The notes below the pieces were generated by a model that ran no database searches, was not told the DNA's origin, and worked only from the letters and a program-made list of their open reading frames with translations. The position numbers and the translations under genes are program-made. From NCBI RefSeq assembly GCF_900105255.1, contig NZ_LT629763.1:992001-1056000 (forward strand): a stretch of DNA of 64,000 nucleotides. The letters run 5' to 3'. Positions within the stretch are counted from its first letter, which is position 1, and the number at the start of each line of letters is the position of its first letter. The stretch comes from Halopseudomonas sabulinigri (GTDB lineage: Bacteria; Pseudomonadota; Gammaproteobacteria; Pseudomonadales; Pseudomonadaceae). Of this stretch, positions 17,883 through 27,216 are shown in pieces.

Positions 17883-19259
17883 TTAGACCGAAGCGGCGGT
17901 GCCGACTTCGGGGCTAGCGCCCTCCTCGTCCAGCACCTGCGCATCATGGGCCATCGAGGCTTCCATCTTCTGCCGATCTGCGACAAAACTACGCGAGGCC
18001 ACGATCAACGCCGCCATCGCCAGCAGCAGCGCAACCGGTATCAACAGCATGGCATCATGCAGGCCCTGCGCCTTGAACGCTTCGCTCATCTCTGCCGCCC
18101 CGGCCGCCGCTTGCGCCGCCTCGGCGAAGTGATCCGACAGCAGCCCTACTACCAGCGGCCCCATGCCGCCGCCGAACAGATACAGACCCGCGAAGAACAG
18201 CGCCACGGCGGTCGCTCGCAGACGCGGCTCGATCACATCCTGAATCGCGGTATACACACTGGTGAAGTAGTTGTAGGAAAACAGCCAGCCAAAGGCGAAA
18301 ACGCCGACAAATACGCCAATCGCAATCTCGCCTGCCAGCAAGGCATAGCCAGTGGCCAGGGCCGAAATCAGCATACTGATGGCACCAAACCAGAGGCGAC
18401 CCGTAGCCCAGCGCTGGTGCACCTTGTCGGCCACCCAGCCGCCAAGGGTCAGACCAAACAGACCGGTCACACCGACAATAACGCCAGTGGCCACCGCCGC
18501 TTGCTGCAGCGGCATATCGAAGTAGCGTTGCAACATCGGCACCATGAAGGTGTTGCAGGCGTAGGAGGCAAAGTTGTAGGCCAGCCCCGCCATGGTTAGC
18601 CACCAGAAAGTGCGCACGGCGAAAATTTTGCGAATCGGATTGGCCACCGGCGCCGAGCTGGTCTTGACCACTTCAGCTGCGCCGCGAGCCGGTTCTTTGA
18701 TAAAGAAGATGAATATCGCCAATATCAAACCCGGCACCGCAGCAATATAGAAAGGTGCCCGCCAGCTGCCGAACGCCTCAACCATGGCGCCCACGGTGAA
18801 AAAGGCCAGCAGCAGCCCCAACGGTAAACCGAGCATGAAGATACCCATCGCCCGCGCGCGCTTGTGGGCCGGAAACAGATCGCCCAACAGGGAGTTAGCC
18901 GCTGGCGCGTAGCTCGCTTCGCCAATGCCCACGCCCATACGAATCAGCAGGAAGCTCCAGAAGTTCCAGGCTGCGCCGGTCAAGGCGGTGAAGCCACTCC
19001 AGGCCACCAGGCCCCAGCCCATGATCTTGCGCCTTGAGCCAATATCCGCCATGCGCCCCAACTGAATACCGGCCAGCGCGTAGACCACGGTAAACACGGT
19101 ACCGCCCAAGCCAAGCTGGAAGTCACTCAGATCCCACTCCATCCGCAAGGGTTCGATGATGATGGCCGGAATGGTGCGATCGAAAAAATTGAACATGTTA
19201 GCGAGAAAAAGCAGGAAGAGGACCCGCCACGCATTCTTGGCTTGCTGGGACTGCTGCAT
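17883..19259 (-). CDS. MFS transporter, spinster-like
   Basis: 458 residues with about twelve membrane helices. The loop 2-3 signature GRMADIGSRRKIMGWG is near 67-82, and RMGVGIGEASYAPAANSLLGDLFP in helix 4 is typical of the spinster/ACS-like MFS group. The acidic tail is cytoplasmic. It resembles the MFS gene at 30026 in this window, so the two are paralogues. Substrate not deducible. It stands alone between the pabB terminator and a divergent outer-membrane protein gene. Confidence 0.9.
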   Translation of the reverse strand: MQQSQQAKNAWRVLFLLFLANMFNFFDRTIPAIIIEPLRMEWDLSDFQLGLGGTVFTVVYALAGIQLGRMADIGSRRKIMGWGLVAWSGFTALTGAAWNFWSFLLIRMGVGIGEASYAPAANSLLGDLFPAHKRARAMGIFMLGLPLGLLLAFFTVGAMVEAFGSWRAPFYIAAVPGLILAIFIFFIKEPARGAAEVVKTSSAPVANPIRKIFAVRTFWWLTMAGLAYNFASYACNTFMVPMLQRYFDMPLQQAAVATGVIVGVTGLFGLTLGGWVADKVHQRWATGRLWFGAISMLISALATGYALLAGEIAIGVFVGVFAFGWLFSYNYFTSVYTAIQDVIEPRLRATAVALFFAGLYLFGGGMGPLVVGLLSDHFAEAAQAAAGAAEMSEAFKAQGLHDAMLLIPVALLLAMAALIVASRSFVADRQKMEASMAHDAQVLDEEGASPEVGTAASV

Positions 19260-19571
19260 GGTAGCTACCTTTTATTTTTTGGTCTGAAACGCGTTACCCA
19301 AAGCCCTTAGCGCCGGAGCAGCACGGGGTCTGAAAGGCAACATCAGTCGATCATCAATAGCATTGCAGGCAGTCTGGACTATCCCCGCAGCCCCCGGAAG
19401 CAATCCGCAGCCACATGATATACAGATCATCAACTGGGTGAATGGCAACGATACCTGGAATCCGCCATAGAGCCTCTGGCTTGTGTGCGCCAAGGTCTGA
19501 ACTAAACTCTCAGAGCGCACGCACAAACCGGACGTCGCCGCCATCGGCTTTACATCAACAGGACACTGCAC
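19260..19571. other. Intergenic region between divergent MFS and outer-membrane protein genes
   Basis: 312 bp with no convincing gene. The 10-bp palindrome GGTAGCTACC (19260-19269) abuts the MFS start. Promoters for both genes should lie here, but I see no clear consensus. Confidence 0.5.
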
Positions 19572-20393
19572 ATGACTCGTTCTTTCCGCGCCAGCACCCG
19601 CACCGCTCTCGCACTTGCCTTACCCGCTCTGGGCATCAGCTCTGCGGGTATGGCAGATACAGACAGCGCCGACCTCGCCAAATCGCTGTCCAACCCGGTT
19701 GCCGACCTCATCAGCGTGCCATTCCAATACAATTACGATCAGAATATCGGCCCGGATGACGACGGCCATCGCTCTACACTGAACATTCAGCCAGTCATAC
19801 CCTTCTCGCTCAGCGACGACTGGAACCTTATTTCGCGGACTATTCTGCCCATCATCAGCCAGAGCGACGTTGCGCCCGGTGCGGGCAGCCAAAGCGGCAC
19901 CGGAGATGTGGTGCAGAGTCTGTTCTTCTCGCCCAAAGAACCCACAGCCAATGGCTGGATTTGGGGGGTTGGCCCCGTATTTCTGCTGCCTACCGGCTCG
20001 AAGGACGAGTTGACAGCAGACAAATGGGGCGCTGGCCCCACCGGTGTCGTACTGCGGCAGCAAGGCCCTTGGACCTATGGTGGGCTGTTCAACCACATTG
20101 TCGACTTCGCCGGCGACGACGACCGCGGCGATATCAGCAGCACCTTCCTGCAGCCCTTCATGACCTACACCACGGCCGACGCTGTCAGCTATACGCTGAA
20201 CTCGGAAAGCACCATCGACTGGGAACACCACGACAGCGCAGTGCCGATCAACGCCATTATCAGCAAGGTTGTTCCCATCGGCGGCCATCCGTTCAGCTTT
20301 GGCGGTGGTCTACGCTACTGGACCAAGAGTACTGACAACGGCCCTGAGGGGCTGGGCCTCCGGTTCCAGATAGTTGCGCTGTTTCCCAAATAG
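19572..20393 (+). CDS. Outer-membrane beta-barrel protein of the transporter / phenol-degradation MetA-like family
   Basis: 273 residues. The signal peptide (about 1-30) has a basic start, an ALALALPALGISSAGM core and cleavage near GMADTD. The mature part alternates polar and hydrophobic residues like a beta-barrel (FNIQPVIPFSLSDDWNLISRTILPI, GVGPVFLLPTGSKD) and ends in a terminal aromatic strand (LRFQIVALFPK). This fits the family often annotated simply as transporter. AGGACA lies upstream of the ATG. The substrate is unknown. Confidence 0.78.
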   Translation: MTRSFRASTRTALALALPALGISSAGMADTDSADLAKSLSNPVADLISVPFQYNYDQNIGPDDDGHRSTLNIQPVIPFSLSDDWNLISRTILPIISQSDVAPGAGSQSGTGDVVQSLFFSPKEPTANGWIWGVGPVFLLPTGSKDELTADKWGAGPTGVVLRQQGPWTYGGLFNHIVDFAGDDDRGDISSTFLQPFMTYTTADAVSYTLNSESTIDWEHHDSAVPINAIISKVVPIGGHPFSFGGGLRYWTKSTDNGPEGLGLRFQIVALFPK

Positions 20394-20575
20394 CCGTTAT
20401 AGCGCCCCTGCCTCCCAGCTGATGCCCGGGCGCAGCTGTTTGCGTCATCTACCGAGGTGACGGCCTTGCCCGAAGCCGTGCCCAGCAGCCAATGAAGTAA
20501 ACCGCACACGGGCAAAGGCAACGGGTTTCCTGATAAACTCGCCCTCCCGGCACAACCTTCACGCTCCCCTACACC

Positions 20576-21607
20576 ATGTCGCATGCATCCCTGAACAAAC
20601 CAGCCGCACTGTCACGCCGCTTCTCCGTCGCGCCCATGATGGACTGGACGGACCGTCACTACCGCTATTTTGCGCGCCTGATCACTCGTCGTGCCTTGCT
20701 GTACACAGAGATGGTCACCACCGGCGCTGTGCTGCACGGTGATCGCCAACGCTTTCTTGGCTACAACGCCGAGGAGCAGCCGCTGGCGCTGCAGCTCGGC
20801 GGCAGCAACGCGGGCGAGTTGGGGCAATGTGCATCGCTAGCCGAGCAAGCCGGGTTTGCCGAGGTGAACCTGAATGTCGGCTGCCCGAGCGATCGAGTGC
20901 AAAACAACCTGATTGGCGCCTGCCTGATGGCGCATCCGCAACTGGTGGCTGATGCCGTCAAGGCGATGCGCGATGCTTGCACCATTCCGGTGACCGTCAA
21001 ACACCGCATCGGCATTAACGGTCGCGACAGCTATGCCGAGCTTTGCGATTTTGTCGGCCAGGTACACGAGGCCGGCTGCACTACCTTCGCCGTACACGCC
21101 CGCATTGCCATTCTTGAAGGTCTGTCACCCAAGGAGAATCGTGACATTCCGCCGCTGAAATACGAGGTGGTACACCAGTTGAAAAGCGACTTTCCGCAGT
21201 TGGAAATCCTGCTCAATGGCGGGCTTACCGATCTGCACATCATGCAGCAGCATCTAGAGGACCTGGATGGCGTGATGGTCGGGCGCGAGGCCTATCACAA
21301 TCCCTACATGATGGCCCAGGTAGATCAACGTTTTTATGGCGACGACACCCCAGCCCTGTCGCGCCTTGAAGTCATGGCACAGATGCGTCTCTACATCGCC
21401 CGTCATATCGAACAGGGTGGCGTCATGCACCACGTCACCCGGCACATGCTTGGGCTTTTCCAGGGCCTACCCGGCGCCCGCCACTTCCGCCGCCAATTGA
21501 GCACCGCCATTCATCAGACCGATCAACCACTGGCGTTGTACGACCAGTTGCTGAGCGAGATGGTGCAGCGGCTGCAGCCGCGCGATTGCGGGCCAGAACC
21601 TGCATGA
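20576..21607 (+). CDS. dusA: tRNA dihydrouridine(20/20a) synthase
   Basis: 343 residues, FMN-dependent, reducing uridine at D-loop positions 20/20a of tRNA. SVAPMMDWTDRHYRYFARL at 17-35 is the FMN-site start. NLNVGCPSDRVQ holds the catalytic Cys at 103. LNGGLTDL and DGVMVGREAYHNP form the phosphate site. The DusA subtype is supported by length and by KENRDIPPLKY. It is followed after 39 bp by tal, as in P. aeruginosa. Confidence 0.95.
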   Translation: MSHASLNKPAALSRRFSVAPMMDWTDRHYRYFARLITRRALLYTEMVTTGAVLHGDRQRFLGYNAEEQPLALQLGGSNAGELGQCASLAEQAGFAEVNLNVGCPSDRVQNNLIGACLMAHPQLVADAVKAMRDACTIPVTVKHRIGINGRDSYAELCDFVGQVHEAGCTTFAVHARIAILEGLSPKENRDIPPLKYEVVHQLKSDFPQLEILLNGGLTDLHIMQQHLEDLDGVMVGREAYHNPYMMAQVDQRFYGDDTPALSRLEVMAQMRLYIARHIEQGGVMHHVTRHMLGLFQGLPGARHFRRQLSTAIHQTDQPLALYDQLLSEMVQRLQPRDCGPEPA

Positions 21608-21646
21608 GGTAAGGTCAGGGCATACCTTCTACGCCGATGGAATGCC

Positions 21647-22600
21647 ATGAGTTCAAAACTGCAAAGCCTCAAGCAACACACCCTGATCGTTGCCGACACC
21701 GGCGACATCGAAGCCATCCGCAATTTGCAACCCGTTGATGCCACCACCAACCCCTCGCTATTGCTGAAAGCCGCCGAGCAGGAAAGCTACAGCCCTCTGC
21801 TGGACCAGGTCATCGCCGAGTCAGCCAGCAGCGCCGCCCCTATCACCGAGGCTTGCGATCGCTTTGCGGTCGCCGTTGGCAGCGAAATCATCAAGCTGAT
21901 TCCCGGCCGCATCTCCACCGAGGTGGACGCACGCCTGTCGTTTGACCGCCCCGCCACGCTGAAGAAAGCCGTCGAGCTGATCGAACGCTACGAGCGTGCC
22001 GGCGTCACTCGCGACCGCGTGTTGATCAAAATCGCCTCGACCTGGGAAGGCATTCAGGCCGCCGCCGAACTGGAACGTGAAGGTATTCAGTGCAACCTCA
22101 CCCTGCTGTTCTCATTCGCCCAGGCCAAAGCCTGTGCCGACGCCGGTGTATTCCTGATTTCACCCTTCGTGGGGCGCATTTACGACTGGTATAAAAAACA
22201 GGAGGCGCGTGATTTCAGCGGTCTGGAAGATCCAGGCGTGCAGTCGGTTGCGCGCATTTACCGCTATTACAAGCAGCACATGTACAACACAGTGGTCATG
22301 GGCGCGAGCTTTCGCAACAGCGGGCAGATCGAAGCGCTGACCGGTTGCGACCGACTGACCATCAGCCCGGCGTTACTGCAAAGCCTTAAAGATGAGCAAG
22401 GTGAGCTGAACATCTCACCGCTGCTGAGTAGCGACTCCAGCGATGAACGCGAGGTGCTTAACGAGGAGCGTTTTCGCTGGCAGCACAATGAAGACGCGAT
22501 GGCCACAGAGAAGCTCGCCGAGGGCATACGCGCCTTTGCGGCAGATCAATTGAAACTGGAGAAACTGATTAAGGCGCGGGCCGCACGGTCAGGCGTCTGA
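21647..22600 (+). CDS. tal: Transaldolase
   Basis: 317 residues, a class I TalB-type enzyme of the non-oxidative pentose phosphate pathway. [12 protein letters not shown] at 31-42 and the Schiff-base lysine in RVLIKIAST (about 128) are diagnostic; [13 protein letters not shown] follows. The gene is convergent with rssC and their 3' ends overlap by 12 bp, with no room for a terminator between them. Confidence 0.97.
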   Translation: MSSKLQSLKQHTLIVADTGDIEAIRNLQPVDATTNPSLLLKAAEQESYSPLLDQVIAESASSAAPITEACDRFAVAVGSEIIKLIPGRISTEVDARLSFDRPATLKKAVELIERYERAGVTRDRVLIKIASTWEGIQAAAELEREGIQCNLTLLFSFAQAKACADAGVFLISPFVGRIYDWYKKQEARDFSGLEDPGVQSVARIYRYYKQHMYNTVVMGASFRNSGQIEALTGCDRLTISPALLQSLKDEQGELNISPLLSSDSSDEREVLNEERFRWQHNEDAMATEKLAEGIRAFAADQLKLEKLIKARAARSGV

Positions 22601-23077
22601 CTCCAGGGCACTGACGAGGTCACGGAAGGCCTCGCGGTTGCTGTCATTCAACTGCATCAGAATATGGTGCGCTTCCAGCACCTTTTTCTTCACCTTGTCT
22701 TCAGACAACATCTGCCCCGGCAAATCCTGCAGTTCAGCGCAGGTTGGCGTGGTTTCCGGCACTATATTGAACACTTGATCAAACCCCATGCTCTGCAGGA
22801 GGCGGTTCATGTCGTCGTGATTGGACACCAGCGTGGGTAGAAAACCGACTTTCTGCTTCGACAGGATCGACAGCTTGGCCAACAGGCCAAGAGAGGTACT
22901 GTCGATCCCCTCGGTTTCGGTCAAATCGATCACGATCGACTCGAAACTCAGCACACTGAAGATTTTTTCGATATAGGCGTCCAGCGCCGCACACAGCGTC
23001 AGCCGGACGTCACCAATGAACTTGAGTACAAAGGTGCCCTGCGATTCCGCAAACTGGATCTTGCCAGTAGTCATCAT
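22589..23077 (-). CDS. rssC: STAS-domain anti-anti-sigma factor (RssC-like)
   Basis: 162 residues. A STAS domain fills about 5-105, with the phosphorylatable serine in [12 protein letters not shown] (Ser60). The C-terminal 55 residues are helical and charged. It is translated from an ATG that overlaps the stop of the upstream PP2C regulator by one base (TAATG). The pair next to tal corresponds, from memory, to PA2797/PA2798 of P. aeruginosa (rssC/rssB). The partner switch uses phosphorylation of this serine and dephosphorylation by RssB, affecting the general stress response. HsbA is the closest alternative name. Confidence 0.8.
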   Translation of the reverse strand: MMTTGKIQFAESQGTFVLKFIGDVRLTLCAALDAYIEKIFSVLSFESIVIDLTETEGIDSTSLGLLAKLSILSKQKVGFLPTLVSNHDDMNRLLQSMGFDQVFNIVPETTPTCAELQDLPGQMLSEDKVKKKVLEAHHILMQLNDSNREAFRDLVSALESDA

Positions 23078-24264
23078 TATGCGTTCCTGCCTAACACCAA
23101 AACGGAAATGTCATCCGGCATGGTCTTGTTGGGATCAAGCCCCAGACCTGCCAACAGGCCGCGCAATTCACCGTTGGACTCGGCAAACAACTGCGGCAAA
23201 CGTGCTTCCTTCTCTTTCAGGGTAGTCCCTGACAGGCAATCCAGCACGCCATCCGAGCATAAAGCCAGGCTGAACTGGTCAGGCAACTCAATGACCTCGT
23301 TGTGATACTCGGCGTCTTCGAACAGCCCGACCGGCCGCCCCTTGCCCTGCAGATAATGTGCTTCACCGCCGGTAAACATGACCGGCAGCGGCAGATGCCC
23401 ACCAATACTGTAGGTCAGCGTCTTTTTCTGCTCATCAATCACGCCGCCCAGCATGGTCACGTGCTTGCCCAGCTTACAACTGATCAAACTGCGATTGATG
23501 TGCCCCAGGACATCCGAGGGCTTGAACTCGATGCGCGCGGCATTATCGGCCTTACGCTGCTCATACATCAACCGGGTCGTCATGAATTTCAGCAGCACGG
23601 TCACGAACGCCGAAGACGAGCCGTGACCAGACACGTCAGCCAGGTAGAACGCCAGCTGGCTGTCAGAAACACGGAAGTAATCGACAAAATCGCCAGAAAG
23701 ATAAAGAGAAGGAATCAAGCGATGTTCAAAACGGTACTCGCCACTGCTCCAGGGCGTCGCCGGGAGCATGTTGAGCTGCACCTGGTGACCCGCAGCCTGG
23801 TCGTCACGCAGCTCCTTGAGGTGATTTTCCAGCTCGCGGTTGGCGCGCTCCAGGCGTTCGCGAATACGCTGGTTCTCAATGCGCAGACGGGAGCGGTCCA
23901 GTGAACGACGCACCGCGTGCTCCAGCACCACAAGGTCGTCCAGCGGTTTGATCAGGTAATCACTGGCGCCCAGGCGCAGCGCCTCGACCACGTCCGCCAT
24001 GATGCCATCGGCAGACACCACTATCACCGAGGTGTCCGGGTCGCTTTCGGTAATCTGACGCACCAGCTCGAACCCACGACTATTGCCCAGGTGCAAATCA
24101 CAGAGCACCAGCGCCGGGCGCTGGGTCGTGAACACGGCGAGTCCTTCGCTGGCATCACGGGCCTGCAGGACGTCATACCCACCACGTTCCAAATGCGCTG
24201 AAATGCGCTGCCGAACGTGATCATCGTCGTCAATCACCAGCAGTGTCGTGCCTGGAAGCTGCAT
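23077..24264 (-). CDS. rssB: Response regulator with PP2C-type phosphatase domain (RssB-like)
   Basis: 395 residues. The N-terminal receiver domain (1-120) has the acidic pocket DDDD at 12-15 and the phosphoacceptor Asp56 in LVLCDLHLG. A coiled-coil linker follows (about 130-170, LRIENQRIRERLERANRELENHLKEL). The C-terminal SpoIIE/PP2C domain has DFVDYF, DVSGHG and SDGVLDCL metal-site motifs. It probably dephosphorylates RssC in response to phosphorelay input. It shares an operon with rssC, and the tal neighbourhood supports RssB over the similar HsbR. Confidence 0.85.
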   Translation of the reverse strand: MQLPGTTLLVIDDDDHVRQRISAHLERGGYDVLQARDASEGLAVFTTQRPALVLCDLHLGNSRGFELVRQITESDPDTSVIVVSADGIMADVVEALRLGASDYLIKPLDDLVVLEHAVRRSLDRSRLRIENQRIRERLERANRELENHLKELRDDQAAGHQVQLNMLPATPWSSGEYRFEHRLIPSLYLSGDFVDYFRVSDSQLAFYLADVSGHGSSSAFVTVLLKFMTTRLMYEQRKADNAARIEFKPSDVLGHINRSLISCKLGKHVTMLGGVIDEQKKTLTYSIGGHLPLPVMFTGGEAHYLQGKGRPVGLFEDAEYHNEVIELPDQFSLALCSDGVLDCLSGTTLKEKEARLPQLFAESNGELRGLLAGLGLDPNKTMPDDISVLVLGRNA

Positions 24265-24491
24265 AGAGTCCCTACGTCAATGTCATGGAGCGCGGCTGGA
24301 GCCATGACCACAGGGTTGAGTACCAGATCAGGAGAAACCTGATGTTTTCAAGGGGCAAACAGTACTCCCATCCGATGCAGCAAGCAACCGTTAGCCATGG
24401 CGCCCGGAATGCTTGTCTCCGGGCACACTCGGCACTAGGATGTTGCAAAAAGAACAATCGGGATTCTGTTTCGCCCAAGCCGGAGTAGACC

Positions 24492-24797
24492 ATGTCATTT
24501 CACGACCAGCAGTACAGCGAAAAGCGTGACTTCATGCGGATGAAGATGGAGACCACCGCGACGCTGACGGTTCTCGCCGACAACCTGACCCATTCGGTTC
24601 AGTGTCAGGACCTGTCCAATCAGGGGGCCCAGGTGCTCTGTCCTGAAGGCGTGAGCGAGGGCGCTGCGGTGGAGCTGAACATCCCCTCTCCCACACCGGG
24701 AATGAAAGGACTGCAAGCCAAAGGTGTGGTAGTGCGCTGCCAGGCCGAGGAATCCGGCGGCCACGTTATTGGCGTTAAATTCGACAGCCTCGACTGA
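24492..24797 (+). CDS. Small PilZ-domain protein
   Basis: 101 residues, a single PilZ domain. EKRDFMRMKM near 11-20 resembles the RxxxR c-di-GMP motif but has R-D-F-M-R spacing, and QDLSNQGAQV near 38-47 is the (D/N)xSxxG motif. It probably binds c-di-GMP and acts in the cytoplasm on an unknown partner. It lies next to rssB and mlaA, as PA2799 does in P. aeruginosa (from memory). Confidence 0.85.
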   Translation: MSFHDQQYSEKRDFMRMKMETTATLTVLADNLTHSVQCQDLSNQGAQVLCPEGVSEGAAVELNIPSPTPGMKGLQAKGVVVRCQAEESGGHVIGVKFDSLD

Positions 24798-24850
24798 GGC
24801 TGTCCACATACCAGAGGCACGCGCAGCAAAAGCGCCATGCCAGCTCGGGG

Positions 24851-25579
24851 TCAGAACTCGTCCGGTACGTTGCCGTCTTTGACTTTATATTCGCGATTCT
24901 GCAGGTAGGCGTTGCGAATAAAGGTATAACGATCCCCGCGAATCAAGCGCTCCTGCTCCAGAAAGGACGCCCGCTTGTCGATCATCTCCAGCCCGAACAA
25001 CTGGTTACGCACGCGGATATCGTTCATGTAACCGGTGTAGGTGTAATTGAAGAAGTTTTCCGGAAATTTTGAACTGAAATCGCGCAGTGTGCTTGGCCCG
25101 ATAAAGGGCACCATCAAATAAGGGCCGCTGTCGACGCCCCAAGCGCCCAGCGTTTGCCCCAGATCTTCATCGTTACGCTGCAAACCCATGCGAGTCGCCA
25201 CATCGACTGTACCCAACCCCCCTAGCAGGCTGTTGAACAGAAAACGGGACATATCCACACCCGCCTCGCGAAACTTGCCTTGCAAGCCATTATTGACGAA
25301 GTTCATCGGCTCGGTGAGGTTGTTGAAAAAATTGCTCACCCCATCGCTCAGAAACTCAGGCATGACGGCATCGTAGCCCTTGGCGACCGGTTTGACCGCA
25401 TAGCGATCCAGAGTGTCGTTGAAAGCGAAGCTGATGCGATTGGCTTTTTCCCATGGATCGGGATTAGGGTATTCAGCCTCGTAATCATCGTAGGAATCGT
25501 CGGCAAAAACAGGTGTAATACCGGTTAGCGTCACTAGCGACAGCAATACCGCACCAGCACCTGTACTGGAAAATCTCAT
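24851..25579 (-). CDS. mlaA: Outer-membrane lipid asymmetry protein MlaA (VacJ)
   Basis: 242 residues. MlaA removes misplaced phospholipids from the outer leaflet and passes them to MlaC. Family blocks visible: DPWEKANRISFAFNDTLDRYAVKPVA, LTEPMNFVNNGLQGKF, RFLFNSLLGGLGTVDVA and GSGPYLM-like GVDSGPYLMVPFIGPSTLRD. The start at 25579 has GGAG 8-11 bases upstream. The N-terminus is a signal peptide ending near PVFADD, but there is no lipobox cysteine, unlike E. coli MlaA, which is a lipoprotein. Confidence 0.92.
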   Translation of the reverse strand: MRFSSTGAGAVLLSLVTLTGITPVFADDSYDDYEAEYPNPDPWEKANRISFAFNDTLDRYAVKPVAKGYDAVMPEFLSDGVSNFFNNLTEPMNFVNNGLQGKFREAGVDMSRFLFNSLLGGLGTVDVATRMGLQRNDEDLGQTLGAWGVDSGPYLMVPFIGPSTLRDFSSKFPENFFNYTYTGYMNDIRVRNQLFGLEMIDKRASFLEQERLIRGDRYTFIRNAYLQNREYKVKDGNVPDEF

Positions 25580-25684
25580 CAGCACGTCTCCGTTTTCAGC
25601 TCTGAACAACCGACAGCGTCCTGATGCCGCCAGCCGGGCGTGCCAGTGTAATGCAAAATAACCGTATAAATCAGCGATTTTACT

Positions 25685-26113
25685 ATGACCGAAGACAACA
25701 AGCCTGTGCTCTACCGCTGTGAACTACCCGTACGCTACGGCGATATGGACAGCAACCAGCACGTCAACAACACCCGTTACTACCAGTATCTGGAAGAAGC
25801 CCGCATCCTCTGGCTGGATGGTCTTGGCGCGCAGCGCCGCGAAATTGGGCAGGGCCTGGTGTTGCTCAGCTGCACACACTACTTTCTGCGGCCAGTGGTC
25901 CACCCCTCCATCGTGGTGGTCGAATTGATCGCCGGCGATGTGGGTAGAACCAGTCTGACGCTGGAACACCGCCTTTATGTCAAAGGGCAACCCGAACTGG
26001 TCGGCTATGGCGACGTTAAAATGGTCTGGATTGATGTGGCCACCCAACGCCCCATTCCGGTGCCCGACAGCGTTCGCGTGTCCATAGGTAAGGCGCCGCT
26101 GGCGGAGAGCTGA
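25685..26113 (+). CDS. Hot-dog fold acyl-CoA thioesterase
   Basis: 142 residues, 4HBT/YbgC-like family. The active-site stretch YGDMDSNQHVNNTRYYQYLEEAR (residues about 18-40) carries the catalytic Asp and the helix start typical of the family. It hydrolyses acyl-CoA thioesters in the cytoplasm; chain-length preference is unknown. It is divergent from mlaA. From memory it corresponds to PA2801. Confidence 0.9.
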   Translation: MTEDNKPVLYRCELPVRYGDMDSNQHVNNTRYYQYLEEARILWLDGLGAQRREIGQGLVLLSCTHYFLRPVVHPSIVVVELIAGDVGRTSLTLEHRLYVKGQPELVGYGDVKMVWIDVATQRPIPVPDSVRVSIGKAPLAES

Positions 26114-26232
26114 AACAGCCTGTCATCAAGGCGCAACAAAACTGTCAGATCATAACGGGTCACATTGCAGCGCTGCGGGCATGCCGGCAACCACTGCAAC
26201 CGTCAAGGCGTTGCCAGACAAGGACATGGCCC

Positions 26233-26793
26233 ATGCCCCACCCTCAGATCGAGGCAGTAATCTTTGATGTCGCCGGCACCCTGCTGCCGTGCGATGCCCA
26301 TCGCACCACCAGCACCAGTCTGTTGCCCGAAGCGGCAGAGCTGCTCAGCCACCTCAGCGCCAACCAGCAGCGCATTGGCCTGCTGACCCAGCAGCCCCTG
26401 CAGCTACCCTCTGCCCTTGATCATTATCCTTGCCTCTCGACGGAACAAACACGGCGTGGGGCACCTGCTCCGGATCTTCCTGTGCTCGCGGCCATCGCAC
26501 TGGAGAGCCACGCCTTGCGCCAGTGTGTACTGGTCAGCGGCTCCGCCGCCGGCATAACGGCCGGGTTGAATGCCGGTATGTGGACCGTCGGCACAGCGCT
26601 GAGCGGCAGTCTTGAGCACGCCACCATGGCTGACTGGCAGGCCATGCCCGCCGCTGAACGCGACCAGCTGCGCATGCAAGCCACTATTACCCTGCTCAAC
26701 GCCGGTGCACATTATGTCATTGACGCTGTAGACGAGTTGGCGCATTGCCTGACCGACATCGCCCAGCGCTTGCACAAGGGTGAGCGGGCTTAA
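26233..26793 (+). CDS. Degenerate HAD / phosphonatase-like protein
   Basis: 186 residues, shorter than phosphonatases (about 270). Motif I is present as VIFDVAGTLL (Asp12, Gly-Thr retained, second Asp replaced by Ala as in phosphonoacetaldehyde hydrolases). The C-terminal block ITAGLNAGMWTVGTALSG matches phosphonatase. But motif IV, normally VKVDDT, reads VLVSGS, so the Mg-binding aspartates are absent, and the cap domain is reduced. It is probably not a standard phosphatase. The ATG is preceded by a short GGACA stretch. The position matches PA2803 in P. aeruginosa. Confidence 0.75.
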   Translation: MPHPQIEAVIFDVAGTLLPCDAHRTTSTSLLPEAAELLSHLSANQQRIGLLTQQPLQLPSALDHYPCLSTEQTRRGAPAPDLPVLAAIALESHALRQCVLVSGSAAGITAGLNAGMWTVGTALSGSLEHATMADWQAMPAAERDQLRMQATITLLNAGAHYVIDAVDELAHCLTDIAQRLHKGERA

Positions 26794-26854
26794 TTCGGGC
26801 GGACGCGGAGCCGCGCACAGGTTATAGTGTGAAAAACCGCAACTGGAGTAAGCC

Positions 26855-27133
26855 ATGCCCACACAGCGTCTGAAAGCCCAACTGGAATCGCTGCAGGATA
26901 CGCTCAACGACCCGAACGCCGAGCTGACCGCCGAAGAGCGCGAAGCCCTGCAGAACATGGCAAATAATATTTATGCCCGACTGCTCACCAAGGAAAGTGA
27001 AGACCAGCCCGAGGAAGATCCTACCCTGGTTGACGGGGTAAACCTGATGGCCGAACAATTCGCCGTGCGCCACCCTACCCTCGCCGGCACCCTGCGCAGT
27101 GTGATGCAGACACTCTCGGACATGGGCATCTGA
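26855..27133 (+). CDS. DUF4404 family small protein
   Basis: 92 residues, all helical and acidic. LKAQLESLQDTLNDPNAELTAEEREAL then DGVNLMAEQFAVRHPTLAGTLRSVMQTLSDMGI is the DUF4404 pattern. It has no signal or membrane segment. Function unknown. It is followed by a bidirectional terminator and the convergent queF. Confidence 0.85.
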   Translation: MPTQRLKAQLESLQDTLNDPNAELTAEEREALQNMANNIYARLLTKESEDQPEEDPTLVDGVNLMAEQFAVRHPTLAGTLRSVMQTLSDMGI

Positions 27134-27157
27134 GCCCGTAGCCAGGCAGCCCAACGA

Positions 27158-27185
27158 ACAACGCCGGCAGAATTGCCGGCGTTGT
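27158..27185. terminator. Bidirectional terminator between the DUF4404 gene and queF
   Basis: A 12-bp stem ACAACGCCGGCA / TGCCGGCGTTGT with a 4-nt loop between convergent genes. Confidence 0.85.
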
Positions 27186-27216
27186 AGTTTCAGCTACACT
27201 GGTTAACGCATGATGC

